Positions 25,026-33,116 of a stretch of DNA of 64,000 nt are shown here, in pieces (within the stretch, counting starts at the first letter, position 1; each line of letters begins with the position of its first letter). This DNA is from Cupriavidus gilardii. Its GTDB lineage: Bacteria; Pseudomonadota; Gammaproteobacteria; Burkholderiales; Burkholderiaceae. The notes below the pieces were generated by a model. It was not told the DNA's origin and did no database searches. It was given only the letters and a program-made list of their open reading frames with translations. A program made the translations under genes and the position numbers. The stretch is from contig NZ_JABTYE010000004.1 of assembly GCF_013314895.1 (NCBI RefSeq), forward strand, positions 248,001 to 312,000, given 5' to 3'.

Positions 25026-25442
25026 GGTGTTGCTGGGCAGGATGGTGATGATGCCGATCAGTATGCGCAGCGGGGCCTGCGCATGTCATCGGTGCGCGTC
25101 TGACAAAACGCCTGTGCTACCTGTGCTGCCTTCAGTGCCCGCCCGCGCTAATAACTCCTTAAACCGATATCGGCACCATTGGCACCGCAGGACGCCGGCC
25201 CTCGGCGCCCTCGTGACAGCAAGGTTGCTCGTGCCGATTCCCATGCTTCCTCCCCGGTCCGCGATGTCCGCGCCTGCAGCGCCCGCAGGGCCCGCAGCGT
25301 CCAATGGCAGCCCGTCGTCCGCCATGGACGGTCCCTGCCTTTGCCTGCGTTGCCGCACGCTTGCGCTGGCGCGCGCCAATCCGGCGCGGCCCCTCGCCGA
25401 GCCTGCCGATCTCCCGATCCACTCCCGCCTGACGAATCAACA
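25026..25442. other. 417-base spacer between PSD-like gene and mipA-like gene
   Basis: No gene is supported. It holds a degenerate PmrA-like box at 25147-25163 (GCTAAT-N5-CTTAAA), directly followed by the palindrome CCGATATCGG at 25164-25173. The remaining sequence is GC-rich leader with no obvious structure. Promoters for both divergent genes should lie here. Confidence 0.5.
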
Positions 25443-26240
25443 ATGAACGGAACCCTACCCCTTCGCCGCGCCACCGCTCTCCGCCATCCGGCCGCCGCAG
25501 CAGCCATCAGCTTGCTCGCAAGCCTATGGATCCCACCGGCAAACGCACAAAGCGCGGATGCCACCTTCCAGCCCGGCGAATCGCAATGGGGGCTCGGTGT
25601 CGGCGCCGCTGCCCGGCGCAAGCCCTATCGCGACGTCGGCACGGATTACCGGGTCATTCCGGTGCTGTCGTACGAGAATCGATGGCTGCATGTGTACGGC
25701 CTCGGCGCCGACCTGAAGCTGCCGTCAGTCGGGCCGGTATCGTTCCGGCTGCGCACACGCTACGGTTTGAGCGACGGCTATGAAGCCTCCGACTCCGGCG
25801 CGCTCGAAGGCATGGCCGACCGCAACGCCAGGCTGTGGTTCGGCGGCGCCGCGATCTGGCACAACGACATTGCCAATGTCTCGGCCGAATGGCTCGGTTC
25901 CGCCGATGGGCACAAGGCCACCCTGCAGATCAGCCGCGGCTTCCAATACGGCAATTTCCGTTTGACGCCGCACGTATCGGCGCAATGGCTCAGCACCGAG
26001 AACGTGGACTACTACTACGGCGTCAGAGCATCGGAGGCGCGGATCGGCAGGCCGCAATATCAAGGCGATTCGACGGTCAACTTCAGTGCGGGCCTGCGGG
26101 TCGATTACCGTCTGGCGCGGCATCACGGGCTGTTTCTGGACGTCAGCGCGACGCGCCTTGGCTCGGCGATCAAGGACAGCCCGATTGTCGACCGCTCCAA
26201 TATGACGACCGTGCAGGTGGGCTACCTGTACCGGTTCTGA
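25443..26240 (+). CDS. MipA/OmpV family outer-membrane protein
   Basis: A 265-residue outer-membrane beta-barrel. It has a signal peptide ending PPANAQS, then WGLGVGAAARRKPYRDVGTDYRVIPVLSYENRWLHVYG, which is the usual MipA start, and alternating amphipathic strands. It ends with the aromatic terminal strand VQVGYLYRF recognised by the BAM machinery. The ATG at 25443 gives a normal signal peptide; the ORF extends upstream without similarity. It converges with the PmrAB-like operon with only 12 bases between stops. In relatives, mipA-like genes are often under a neighbouring two-component system, which fits here. Confidence 0.93.
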   Translation: MNGTLPLRRATALRHPAAAAAISLLASLWIPPANAQSADATFQPGESQWGLGVGAAARRKPYRDVGTDYRVIPVLSYENRWLHVYGLGADLKLPSVGPVSFRLRTRYGLSDGYEASDSGALEGMADRNARLWFGGAAIWHNDIANVSAEWLGSADGHKATLQISRGFQYGNFRLTPHVSAQWLSTENVDYYYGVRASEARIGRPQYQGDSTVNFSAGLRVDYRLARHHGLFLDVSATRLGSAIKDSPIVDRSNMTTVQVGYLYRF

Positions 26241-26252
26241 ACGTTTGCCTCA

Positions 26253-27635
26253 TCACGACATCGGCTCGGCCTGCGCGAACGCGACCCGTACACGGAAGCC
26301 GCGACCGTCCAGACCGGAGCCGGTCTCGATGGTCGCGCCATGCGATTGCGCAATGGTCGCCACCAGCGACAGGCCGATGCCGCTGCCGCGCACACGGTTG
26401 CCGCTGGCGCGGTGAAATCGCCGGAAGATCGCCTGCCGTTCGTCTTCCGGAACGCCCGGGCCATCGTCCGCGACCTCCAGATAGACGGGACCGCCAGCGC
26501 CTTGGCTCGCGGTGCCGCAGCCGATGTGGATGCGGCCGCCCGGCGGCGTGTAGCGCAACGCATTGTCGACGAGGTTGCGCAGCAGGATGCCGATCTCGTC
26601 GATATTGCAGGCGATGCGTCCACCGCCGGTTTGCACGGACAGTTGGCGGGATTGCAGTTCCGCCTGAACCTCGAATTCGCTGACCACATGCAGCACCAGA
26701 TCTTCCAGGTCCGCCGGCTCGTGCGGCGCCTGGCCGCAGGCATTCAGACGGGCAAGGTCGAGCAGCTGTTCGGAGAGCCGCGTGGTCCGTTTGGCGGTGG
26801 CCAGCACCTTTTCCAGCGCCGTGTCCTTGTCCTTGCCGCTCGCGGCACGAAGCGCGATTTCGACCTGCGCCTGCAACGCCGACAGCGGCGTGCGCAGTTC
26901 GTGCGCCGCGTCGCCGATGAAACGGCGTTCGCTCTCGACGGCGTGGTCGAGCTGCGCCAGCACGCGGTTGAACGACTGCACCAGCGGTTGCAGTTCGGTC
27001 GGCAGGGACGTCGACGGCAGCGGCGTCAGGTCAAACGTGGTGCGATCGCGCATCAGCCGCTCCAGCGCCGCGACGGGCTTCAGCGATCGGCGCATCGTAT
27101 GCCACAACAGCACGCCGACCAGCGCGAGCAGCACGCTGTTGGCCAGCAGCGCCTGCATCGTCGCATCGCGCACTTCGGCATTGATGACCTCATGCGGGAT
27201 CCCGACCTGCGCCTGCATGGTGCCGGTGCTGTCGGAGACAGCGTACACGCGCCAGCGTTCGCCGTCGATGACACGCGTGGCGAAGCCGTCGATAAAGTCG
27301 GGCTTCAGCGCGGCAGCCGGCGTATTGGCCTGCGCGCGCGGACGCGGGCTCTGTACGGTCAGCAGCTTCTGCTGGGACCATATCTGGATCACGAGGTCGA
27401 ATTCGGGCGAGCCGTCATCGTCGCGCACCTCCCGACCGGGTCCGACCAGATTGAACGCCTTCTTGTTCGCCGGCAGTGCGCGCACGATGCGGGCGGCGAA
27501 CGCCTGCAGCTTGTCGTCCCAGATGCTGGACCGGCTGTGCTGCAGATAGACCATCAGCGCGGCCAGCGACACCACCCAGCACAGCACGATGACGCCGACC
27601 ATCACTGCCAGCAGCCGGCCCTGCAGCGACTTCAT
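26253..27635 (-). CDS. Sensor histidine kinase, QseC/PmrB type
   Basis: A 460-residue kinase. TM1 is LLAVMVGVIVLCWVVSLAALMVYL, a periplasmic domain of about 140 residues follows, TM2 is QALLANSVLLALVGVLLWH, then HisKA with phospho-His in FIGDAAHELRTPLSALQAQ and HATPase with LLRNLVDNALRYTPPGG and GSGIGLSLV. The ATG at 27635 overlaps the response-regulator stop by four bases (ATGA), so the two are translationally coupled. The signal is not predictable; QseC/PmrB relatives respond to cations, lipopolysaccharide state or hormones. Confidence 0.93.
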   Translation of the reverse strand: MKSLQGRLLAVMVGVIVLCWVVSLAALMVYLQHSRSSIWDDKLQAFAARIVRALPANKKAFNLVGPGREVRDDDGSPEFDLVIQIWSQQKLLTVQSPRPRAQANTPAAALKPDFIDGFATRVIDGERWRVYAVSDSTGTMQAQVGIPHEVINAEVRDATMQALLANSVLLALVGVLLWHTMRRSLKPVAALERLMRDRTTFDLTPLPSTSLPTELQPLVQSFNRVLAQLDHAVESERRFIGDAAHELRTPLSALQAQVEIALRAASGKDKDTALEKVLATAKRTTRLSEQLLDLARLNACGQAPHEPADLEDLVLHVVSEFEVQAELQSRQLSVQTGGGRIACNIDEIGILLRNLVDNALRYTPPGGRIHIGCGTASQGAGGPVYLEVADDGPGVPEDERQAIFRRFHRASGNRVRGSGIGLSLVATIAQSHGATIETGSGLDGRGFRVRVAFAQAEPMS

Positions 27636-28297
27636 GCGCCGGCCTCGCCGATCAGGTAGCCATGTCCGTGGACCGTCGTGATCAGGCCCTCGCCGAGCTT
27701 GCGGCGCAACTGATGGATGAACACGGCGATCGTATTGCTTTCGATGGCGCCGGCGTTGCCGTACACCACGCGCTCCAGGTGCTCGCGGGTCACGACCCGG
27801 CCGGGCCGTTCCAGCAAGGCCAGCAGTGTCCGGTATTCCTGCGCGCTCAGCGGAACGCGCGCGCCCGCCCGCGTGACCAGCCGGCGGCTGCGGTCGAGCT
27901 CGATGTCGCCCCAGCTGAATACCGGCACCACCCTGCCCTGGCTGCGCCGGATTACCGCACGGACGCGGGCCCACAGTTCGTCGATCTGGAACGGCTTGAC
28001 CAGATAGTCGTCGGCACCGGCATCGAGCCCTTCGATCCGCTCGCTCAGTTGCCCACGCGCCGTCAGCATCAGCACGGGCGTGATGTCGTAGCCGGCGCGC
28101 ATGGACCGAAGAACGGTCAAGCCGGATTCGCCCGGCAGCCCGATATCCAGCAGGACCGCCGAATACGCATGGTCCACCAGCGCCGCGCGGGCCGCGGCGG
28201 CGCCATCGGCGTGATCGATGTGCCAGCCGTTCTGCCGCGCCCCATCGCAGATGGCTTCGGCCAGCATGGGGTCGTCTTCAACCAGAAGCAAAGTCAT
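27632..28297 (-). CDS. OmpR-family response regulator, QseB/PmrA type
   Basis: A 221-residue regulator. The receiver has VEDDP, phospho-Asp in AVLLDIGLPGESGL and Lys in DDYLVKPFQIDEL. The winged helix ends IAVFIHQLRRKLGEGLITTVHGHGYLI. I use ATG 28297 (MTLLLVEDD); an in-frame ATG at 28309 would add four residues. Upstream at 28380-28396 is a textbook PmrA/QseB-type direct repeat, supporting both the subfamily and autoregulation. The histidine kinase gene overlaps its end. Confidence 0.94.
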   Translation of the reverse strand: MTLLLVEDDPMLAEAICDGARQNGWHIDHADGAAAARAALVDHAYSAVLLDIGLPGESGLTVLRSMRAGYDITPVLMLTARGQLSERIEGLDAGADDYLVKPFQIDELWARVRAVIRRSQGRVVPVFSWGDIELDRSRRLVTRAGARVPLSAQEYRTLLALLERPGRVVTREHLERVVYGNAGAIESNTIAVFIHQLRRKLGEGLITTVHGHGYLIGEAGA

Positions 28298-28326
28298 GGC
28301 GCCTGTCATTGGGAGAAAGCCGGAGT

Positions 28327-28351
28327 CGGGAAGTCGGGAAGTCGGGAAGTC
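28327..28351. repeat. 9-nt direct repeats upstream of the response-regulator gene
   Basis: About three copies of GTCGGGAAG in tandem, between the regulator start and its PmrA-like box. No function is evident; the array would lie in the 5' untranslated region. Confidence 0.7.
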
Positions 28352-28379
28352 GCCAGGCGCGCGATGATGACAGCGCGAC

Positions 28380-28396
28380 ATTAAGCGTTGATTAAG
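28380..28396 (-). promoter_or_regulatory. PmrA/QseB-type box
   Basis: On the minus strand the sequence reads CTTAAT-CAACG-CTTAAT, two perfect hexamer half-sites with an 11-bp period, matching the known PmrA pattern CTTAA-N6-CTTAA. It is 83 bases upstream of the response-regulator ATG and is probably its autoregulatory site. Confidence 0.75.
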
Positions 28397-28447
28397 AGCC
28401 GGTAGATCATTGCATCGGAAGCAACATTCGTCACCGCGGCGCGGGCC

Positions 28448-29356
28448 TCAGATCAACGGGAAGGCCTTGACCACATGCCGCAGCAAGCTGTCGGCGACCG
28501 GGGACAGCGGCCGGCCGGCGCGAGTGATCACGTGGATCCGGCTGTTGTTCAGGATCGGACTGGCGAGCGGCAGCGACACCAGTTGCTTGAACTGCGGCCC
28601 CTTCAGCGGCACCGAGCGGGGCGTCAGGATGTAGCCCAGCCCCATCGCCGCGAATTCCCACAGCACCTTGAACGAGTTGGTCACCAGCATCGGCTTGAGC
28701 GTGATGTGTTCCTCCAGCTCGGCCGCCTGAACGTGCTTGCGCACGCCGAACGATTCGGCCAGCGCGGCCCCCTGGTGCGGCGCGAGGTCGGCCAGCGTCA
28801 GCGCACGGCGGCGGCGCGCCAGCGGATGGTCCTTGCGGACGTGCGCACGGATCGGCGACACCCGCGAGTAGTGCGAACGCAGCCGGACATCGTTCGGCGG
28901 CTGGAAGGCAAAGCCGATGTGCGCCAGGTCTTCGAGAATATGGCGCACCGTTTCATCCGTACCGGCCACCTGGATGCTGTATGTCACGTCGGGATGCTTG
29001 CGCAGGAAGCCCTGCAGCACAGACTCGAGCACCAGGTCGACGAAGCCCTCGCCGAAGACCAGTTCCACATGGCCCCGCTGTGCGTTCTTCAGATTGTTGA
29101 TCTCGGCCAGAAAGGTATCGCTCAGGTCTTGCTGGCGCCGCGCGAACAGCGCCAGCAGCCTCCCGGCATCGGTCGCCGCGACGCCGCGCCCTCGCCGCTC
29201 CAGCAAGGTCACGCCGAGATCCTGCTCCAGCTTGGCAACGGCCCGGCTTACCACCGAAGGATCGAGCTCCAGCACTTCGGCGGCGCCGCGCACCGTACCG
29301 GTCTCGATGATCTGCAGCAGACACAGCGCCCGCTTGCGGTCCAGCACATGCTCCAT
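28448..29356 (-). CDS. LysR-family transcriptional regulator
   Basis: A 302-residue regulator. The helix-turn-helix reads LLQIIETGTVRGAAEVLELDPSVVSRAVAKLEQDLG, followed by the effector domain (HVELVFGEGFVDLVLESVLQ, HIGFAFQPPNDVRLR, GLGYILTPRSVPLKG). The ATG at 29356 follows a purine-rich GGGGGAGAGA ribosome-binding site; an in-frame extension to 29458 has no homology. It faces the M20 hydrolase/Bug pair, and an inverted repeat lies in the spacer, so it is the likely regulator of those genes. Confidence 0.93.
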   Translation of the reverse strand: MEHVLDRKRALCLLQIIETGTVRGAAEVLELDPSVVSRAVAKLEQDLGVTLLERRGRGVAATDAGRLLALFARRQQDLSDTFLAEINNLKNAQRGHVELVFGEGFVDLVLESVLQGFLRKHPDVTYSIQVAGTDETVRHILEDLAHIGFAFQPPNDVRLRSHYSRVSPIRAHVRKDHPLARRRRALTLADLAPHQGAALAESFGVRKHVQAAELEEHITLKPMLVTNSFKVLWEFAAMGLGYILTPRSVPLKGPQFKQLVSLPLASPILNNSRIHVITRAGRPLSPVADSLLRHVVKAFPLI

Positions 29357-29419
29357 GACGTCTCTCTCCCCCTTGTTGACGCGCCGGCGTATCGATGGCG
29401 CCGCCGCGCGTTTTTTAAT

Positions 29420-29436
29420 GTTGCTATTTATACAAC
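29420..29436. promoter_or_regulatory. Candidate LysR site between regulator and M20 hydrolase gene
   Basis: GTTG-N9-CAAC inverted half-sites lie in the only AT-rich patch of the spacer (TTTTTTAATGTTGCTATTTA), consistent with a LysR recognition site overlapping a promoter. Confidence 0.4.
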
Positions 29437-29484
29437 GATTTACGCCCATCATTGTCATGGATGCGGGACGGCCATGGAAGCAGA

Positions 29485-30696
29485 ATGGTACGCACCATCC
29501 GCTCCCTTACCGCCATGCAAGCCTCCGACCTGGTTGAACTGCGGCAGTCCATCGCCACCCTGTCCGCGGAATTTGTCGAGATCCGGCGGCGCATCCACGC
29601 CCACCCCGAACTCGCGTTCGAGGAACGCCAGACCAGCGAGCTGGTCGCGGAGCGGCTCGCGGCGTGGGGCTACTCGGTGCATCGGGGCGTGGGAACGACA
29701 GGCGTCGTCGGCCAGCTGACCAAGGGACGAGGACAGAAGGCACTCGGCATCCGCGCCGACATGGACGCGCTGCCCATCCAGGAAAAGACCGGCTTGCCTT
29801 ATGCCAGCACCGTCGCGGGCAAGATGCACGCCTGCGGCCATGACGGCCACACCGCCATCCTGCTGTGCGCGGCCCGGTATCTGGCCGAGTCGGTGGATTT
29901 CAACGGCACGCTGAACCTGATCTTTCAGCCGGCGGAGGAGAACGAAGGGGGCGCGCTGCGCATGGTCGAGGAAGGGCTCTTCGACCGGTTCCCCTGCGAC
30001 GAAATCTACGCGCTGCACAACTCGCCCGGCTTGCCGGTCGGGCAGATCGGGTTCATCGCCGGGCCGGCCATGGCCTCGTTCGACCGCGCGACGGTCACGC
30101 TGCGCGGCCGCGGCGCGCATGGCGCGATGCCGCATCACGGCATCGACCCGATGCAATGCGCGGCCAGCATCGTGCTCGGGCTGCAGTCGATCGTCAGCCG
30201 GGAGATCGACGCGCTCAAGTCGGCCGTCATCACCGTCGGCTCGATCCAGGCCGGCAGCACGTATAACGTCGTGCCGGAGACCGCGACCATCAAGATCGGC
30301 GTGCGCACGCTCGACCCGAAGGTGCGCGACCTCGTCGAGGAACGCATCCGGGGCTTTGTGGCCGCGCAGGCCGACAGCTTCCGGCTGCAACGCGAGGTGG
30401 TCTACGAGCGCAAGTACCCGGTGCTGGTCAACCACGCCGCCCAGACCGAATTCGCGCGAGAGGCCGCGACCCGCCTGCTTGGCGCGGACAACGTGGTCGA
30501 GCGGCCGCCGGTGATGGGCAGCGAGGACTTCGCCTACATGCTCGAGCACCGGCCGGGGGCCTATGTCCGGCTCGGCAACGGCCTGGGCGAGGACGGCGGC
30601 TGCATGGTCCACAACCCGCTGTACGACTTCAACGACAAGGCTCTGCCGGTCGGCGCCGCCTTCTGGGCCCATCTGGCACAAAGCTATCTGGTTTGA
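29485..30696 (+). CDS. M20 family amidohydrolase (hippurate/N-acyl-amino-acid hydrolase type)
   Basis: A 403-residue metal-dependent amidohydrolase. The dinuclear metal ligands are seen in IRADMDALPIQEKTGLPYAS, MHACGHDGHTAILL, FQPAEENEGGALRMV and PVMGSEDFAYML; the dimerisation domain includes GRGAHGAMPHHGIDP. I choose ATG 29485, preceded by GGAAG, but ATG 29515 (MQASDLVELRQ) has nearly as much support and gives 393 residues. It lies 22 bases before a Bug receptor gene, suggesting that the periplasmic receptor captures an N-acyl amino acid or similar amide that this enzyme hydrolyses. Confidence 0.92.
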   Translation: MVRTIRSLTAMQASDLVELRQSIATLSAEFVEIRRRIHAHPELAFEERQTSELVAERLAAWGYSVHRGVGTTGVVGQLTKGRGQKALGIRADMDALPIQEKTGLPYASTVAGKMHACGHDGHTAILLCAARYLAESVDFNGTLNLIFQPAEENEGGALRMVEEGLFDRFPCDEIYALHNSPGLPVGQIGFIAGPAMASFDRATVTLRGRGAHGAMPHHGIDPMQCAASIVLGLQSIVSREIDALKSAVITVGSIQAGSTYNVVPETATIKIGVRTLDPKVRDLVEERIRGFVAAQADSFRLQREVVYERKYPVLVNHAAQTEFAREAATRLLGADNVVERPPVMGSEDFAYMLEHRPGAYVRLGNGLGEDGGCMVHNPLYDFNDKALPVGAAFWAHLAQSYLV

Positions 30697-30718
30697 CCAA
30701 CCGCTCTCGGGGACATCG

Positions 30719-31726
30719 ATGCCTTCTCTGAATCGCCGCCGTTTTCTGCAATATGCCGGCTCTGTCGCCGGAGCCTCGGCGCTGGGCGCGCTGCCCGCGC
30801 GCGCGGACAGCTTTCCCGTCAAGCCGCTGGCCCTGGTGGTGCCTTACCCGGCCGGCGGTGCCAGCGACACGTCCGCCCGCATCTTCGGGGAATCGATCGG
30901 CAAGACGGTCAAGCAGCAGGTCATCGTCGAAAACTACGGCGGCGGTACCGGGCTGATCGGGGCCAACAAGGTGCTGAGCGCGCCTGCCGACGGCTACACC
31001 TTTTTCCACGGCTCGATCAACGAGGTCTTTCTGGCGCCGATGCTCAATCCGGCGGCGCGCTACAAGCCGCAGGACTTCATGCTGGCGGCGCCGATCAGCG
31101 ACGCCACCATCGTGCTGATGGTGCGCAGCGGCCTGTCGGCGGAGACCTTCGACCGGTTCCTCGAACAGGCCAGGCAGGGCAAGGACAAGCCGCTGACCTA
31201 TGCCACGGTCGGCATCGATTCGATCTATCACCTGATGGGCGACGCGCTGGGGGCCAGGCTCGGCACGACCTTCCTGCATGTGCCATACAAGGGCGGCGCG
31301 CCGGCGCTGCAGGGGCTGGCAGGCGGCGAGGTCGACTTCGCCATCCTGCCCTACCAGTCCAGCTTTGACAGCATGCAGCAGCAAGGACGGTTGCGGATCC
31401 TGACCAGCTTCTCGAAGGCCCTGCCCCCAGCGCTCAGGCACATTCCGCTGATCTCGCAGAGCCGGCTGGTGCCCGACTTCGAATACACGATCAGCGGCGG
31501 GTATTTCGTCAAGGCCGGCACGCCGGAGAACCGGGTGGCGGTGCTGCGCAAGGCGATCGGCGAAGCGCTGGCCAAGCCGGACATCCGCGCCCGGCTCGAA
31601 GCGGAGGGCCGCACCGTCGCGCAGCCCATCGACAGCCAGGCGCAGGCCAATCAGGTCTTCGACCGCTACATGACGCGCGTCACGCAGCTGGTTCGGAGCG
31701 TCGGGCGCAAGACCAACGCGGCGTAG
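30719..31726 (+). CDS. Bug-family (TctC) periplasmic receptor, second copy
   Basis: A 335-residue binding protein with a twin-arginine-like signal (MPSLNRRRFLQYAGSVAGASALGALPARA). The mature protein has the family motifs LALVVPYPAGGASDTSARIFGESIGKTV, VIVENYGGGTGLIGANKVL and FLHVPYKGGAPALQGLAGGEVDF. It follows the M20 hydrolase by 22 bases and is probably co-transcribed. As with the other Bug gene in this window, TctA/TctB partners are missing locally. Confidence 0.95.
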   Translation: MPSLNRRRFLQYAGSVAGASALGALPARADSFPVKPLALVVPYPAGGASDTSARIFGESIGKTVKQQVIVENYGGGTGLIGANKVLSAPADGYTFFHGSINEVFLAPMLNPAARYKPQDFMLAAPISDATIVLMVRSGLSAETFDRFLEQARQGKDKPLTYATVGIDSIYHLMGDALGARLGTTFLHVPYKGGAPALQGLAGGEVDFAILPYQSSFDSMQQQGRLRILTSFSKALPPALRHIPLISQSRLVPDFEYTISGGYFVKAGTPENRVAVLRKAIGEALAKPDIRARLEAEGRTVAQPIDSQAQANQVFDRYMTRVTQLVRSVGRKTNAA

Positions 31727-31785
31727 GACTGCGGGCTCGGCCCGGCGTGCGGCACGGGCTTGGGCCCGGACCGCGGCATTTCCCG

Positions 31786-32838
31786 TCAGGCCGCGCCGGC
31801 TCGCTGCGCACACCGCCAGCCCAGCTCGGCCAGGGCCGCCACCTTCGCGCCCCTCTGCGTGGCATCGCCGGGGCCATGCACCGCCGTCCCTTGCAGCATG
31901 GCGGCCAGCCGGAACAGGTTGCAGGCCAGATGGAAGTCCCAGTGGCGGAACACCGGTACCGGATCGACTTCGCGCGCCCTGCAGTAGTCCTCGATGAACG
32001 CATGCTCCTGCGGGATGCCGAGCGCGGTCAGGTCCACGCCCGCGACGCCGCGCCACAGATCCGGCGGAAGGCGCCAGCACATCGCGTAGAAGCAGAGGTC
32101 GGCGAGCGGATGGCCCAGCGCCGCCTGATCCCAGCCAATCACGGCGGCGATGCGGGACTCGGTCGGATGCAGGATCAGGTTTTCCATGCAGAAATCCCCG
32201 TGTACCAGGGCGACCTCGTCGCCTTCCGGAACGCCGGCCGGTAGCCAGCGGATCAGCGCTTCCATCGCTTCGATGCGCGCCGTCTCCGAGGCACGGTACT
32301 GGCGCGTCCAGCGGTCGATTTGACCGGCGATGTCGTTGCCTTGCCCGCCGAAATCGCCGAGCCCCGCGGCGGCGCAATCGAACCGATGCAGCGCCGCGAG
32401 CGTCCGGTGGATATCGGCATAGATCGCCTGCCGCTGCGCGACCGAAAGGCCGGGCAGCGCCGGATCGGTGAAACGGCGGCCCTGGACGTACTCCATCAGA
32501 CAGAACGGCGTTCCGAGCCATGCCGGGTCGTTGCAACAGGCGATGGTGCGCGGCACCGGCACCCCGCTGTCGGCCAACGCCGCCATCACGCGGAACTCGC
32601 GGTCGATCGCCCGCACCGACGTCGCCGGCGCGCCGGGCCGCATCTTGCGCAGCACAAAGACGCCATTCGCTGTGTCGACGCGAAAGGCGGCATGGGGCCT
32701 GCCGCCCGGCAGGGCCTGCACCGCCAGCCCGCTCGTGCCGATGCCCGCCTGCCTGAGCCAGTCGTGCAGCGCGCCCAGGTCGACGGCCTGGCCGGCATCG
32801 GCTGGCGCAAGTTCAGAAGCGGCGAAGGGCTGTGGCAT
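31786..32838 (-). CDS. APH-type phosphotransferase (ACAD10/11-like small-molecule kinase)
   Basis: A 350-residue kinase-fold protein. The nucleotide region includes ANGVFVLRKMRPG with the beta-3 lysine, the catalytic loop is LVHGDFCMENLILHP (Brenner type HGD...N), and the metal-binding Asp lies in AAVIGWDQAALGHPLADL. Homologous domains in human ACAD10/11 and in the LvaA protein of levulinate catabolism phosphorylate 4-hydroxyacyl-CoA. Here the gene is divergent from an operon with acyl-CoA synthetase, thiolase and acyl-CoA dehydrogenase genes, so a 4-hydroxyacyl-CoA or similar substrate is plausible and antibiotic resistance is unlikely. The ATG at 32838 is where homology starts. Confidence 0.88.
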   Translation of the reverse strand: MPQPFAASELAPADAGQAVDLGALHDWLRQAGIGTSGLAVQALPGGRPHAAFRVDTANGVFVLRKMRPGAPATSVRAIDREFRVMAALADSGVPVPRTIACCNDPAWLGTPFCLMEYVQGRRFTDPALPGLSVAQRQAIYADIHRTLAALHRFDCAAAGLGDFGGQGNDIAGQIDRWTRQYRASETARIEAMEALIRWLPAGVPEGDEVALVHGDFCMENLILHPTESRIAAVIGWDQAALGHPLADLCFYAMCWRLPPDLWRGVAGVDLTALGIPQEHAFIEDYCRAREVDPVPVFRHWDFHLACNLFRLAAMLQGTAVHGPGDATQRGAKVAALAELGWRCAQRAGAA

Positions 32839-32902
32839 CGACAGGGATCCGTATCGGCAAGGCGTGCGGGGATCATTGTCGCGGCCCCTCGGCTCGCACG
32901 CG

Positions 32903-32918
32903 TCGTCCGATCGGACGA
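32903..32918. promoter_or_regulatory. 16-bp palindromic operator upstream of the beta-oxidation operon
   Basis: TCGTCCGATCGGACGA is a perfect palindrome in the spacer between the kinase and acyl-CoA synthetase genes. A second copy of its half-site, TCGGACGA, occurs at 32979-32986, and a TCGTCC element overlaps a CATAAT hexamer near 33009. This suggests a dimeric repressor controlling the operon; no candidate regulator gene is adjacent. Confidence 0.5.
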
Positions 32919-33116
32919 TTTGCGCCGCGCCCGCCCTGCGCAAGGCAGGGTCCACCGCCCGCCTTCCAAATCCTCCCTTCGGACGAGGCCGGCCCGTCGC
33001 GGCTCGTCCATAATCGGCTCGACAAGCAAAGAAGCGGGACCGGCCGCACCATGCCGAAACTCCAGACGGCATCGGCGGCCCTGGCAAACCGCGCCCACAG
33101 GACGGAGACACAGTGC

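Noticed and set aside
25164..25173. CCGATATCGG palindrome as an independent operator
   Set aside because: Only 10 bp, expected by chance in a window this size; mentioned only because it abuts the degenerate PmrA-like box.
31786..32838. APH-fold gene considered as an aminoglycoside-resistance gene
   Set aside because: Context with acyl-CoA genes and similarity to ACAD10/11-type kinases favour a metabolic role.
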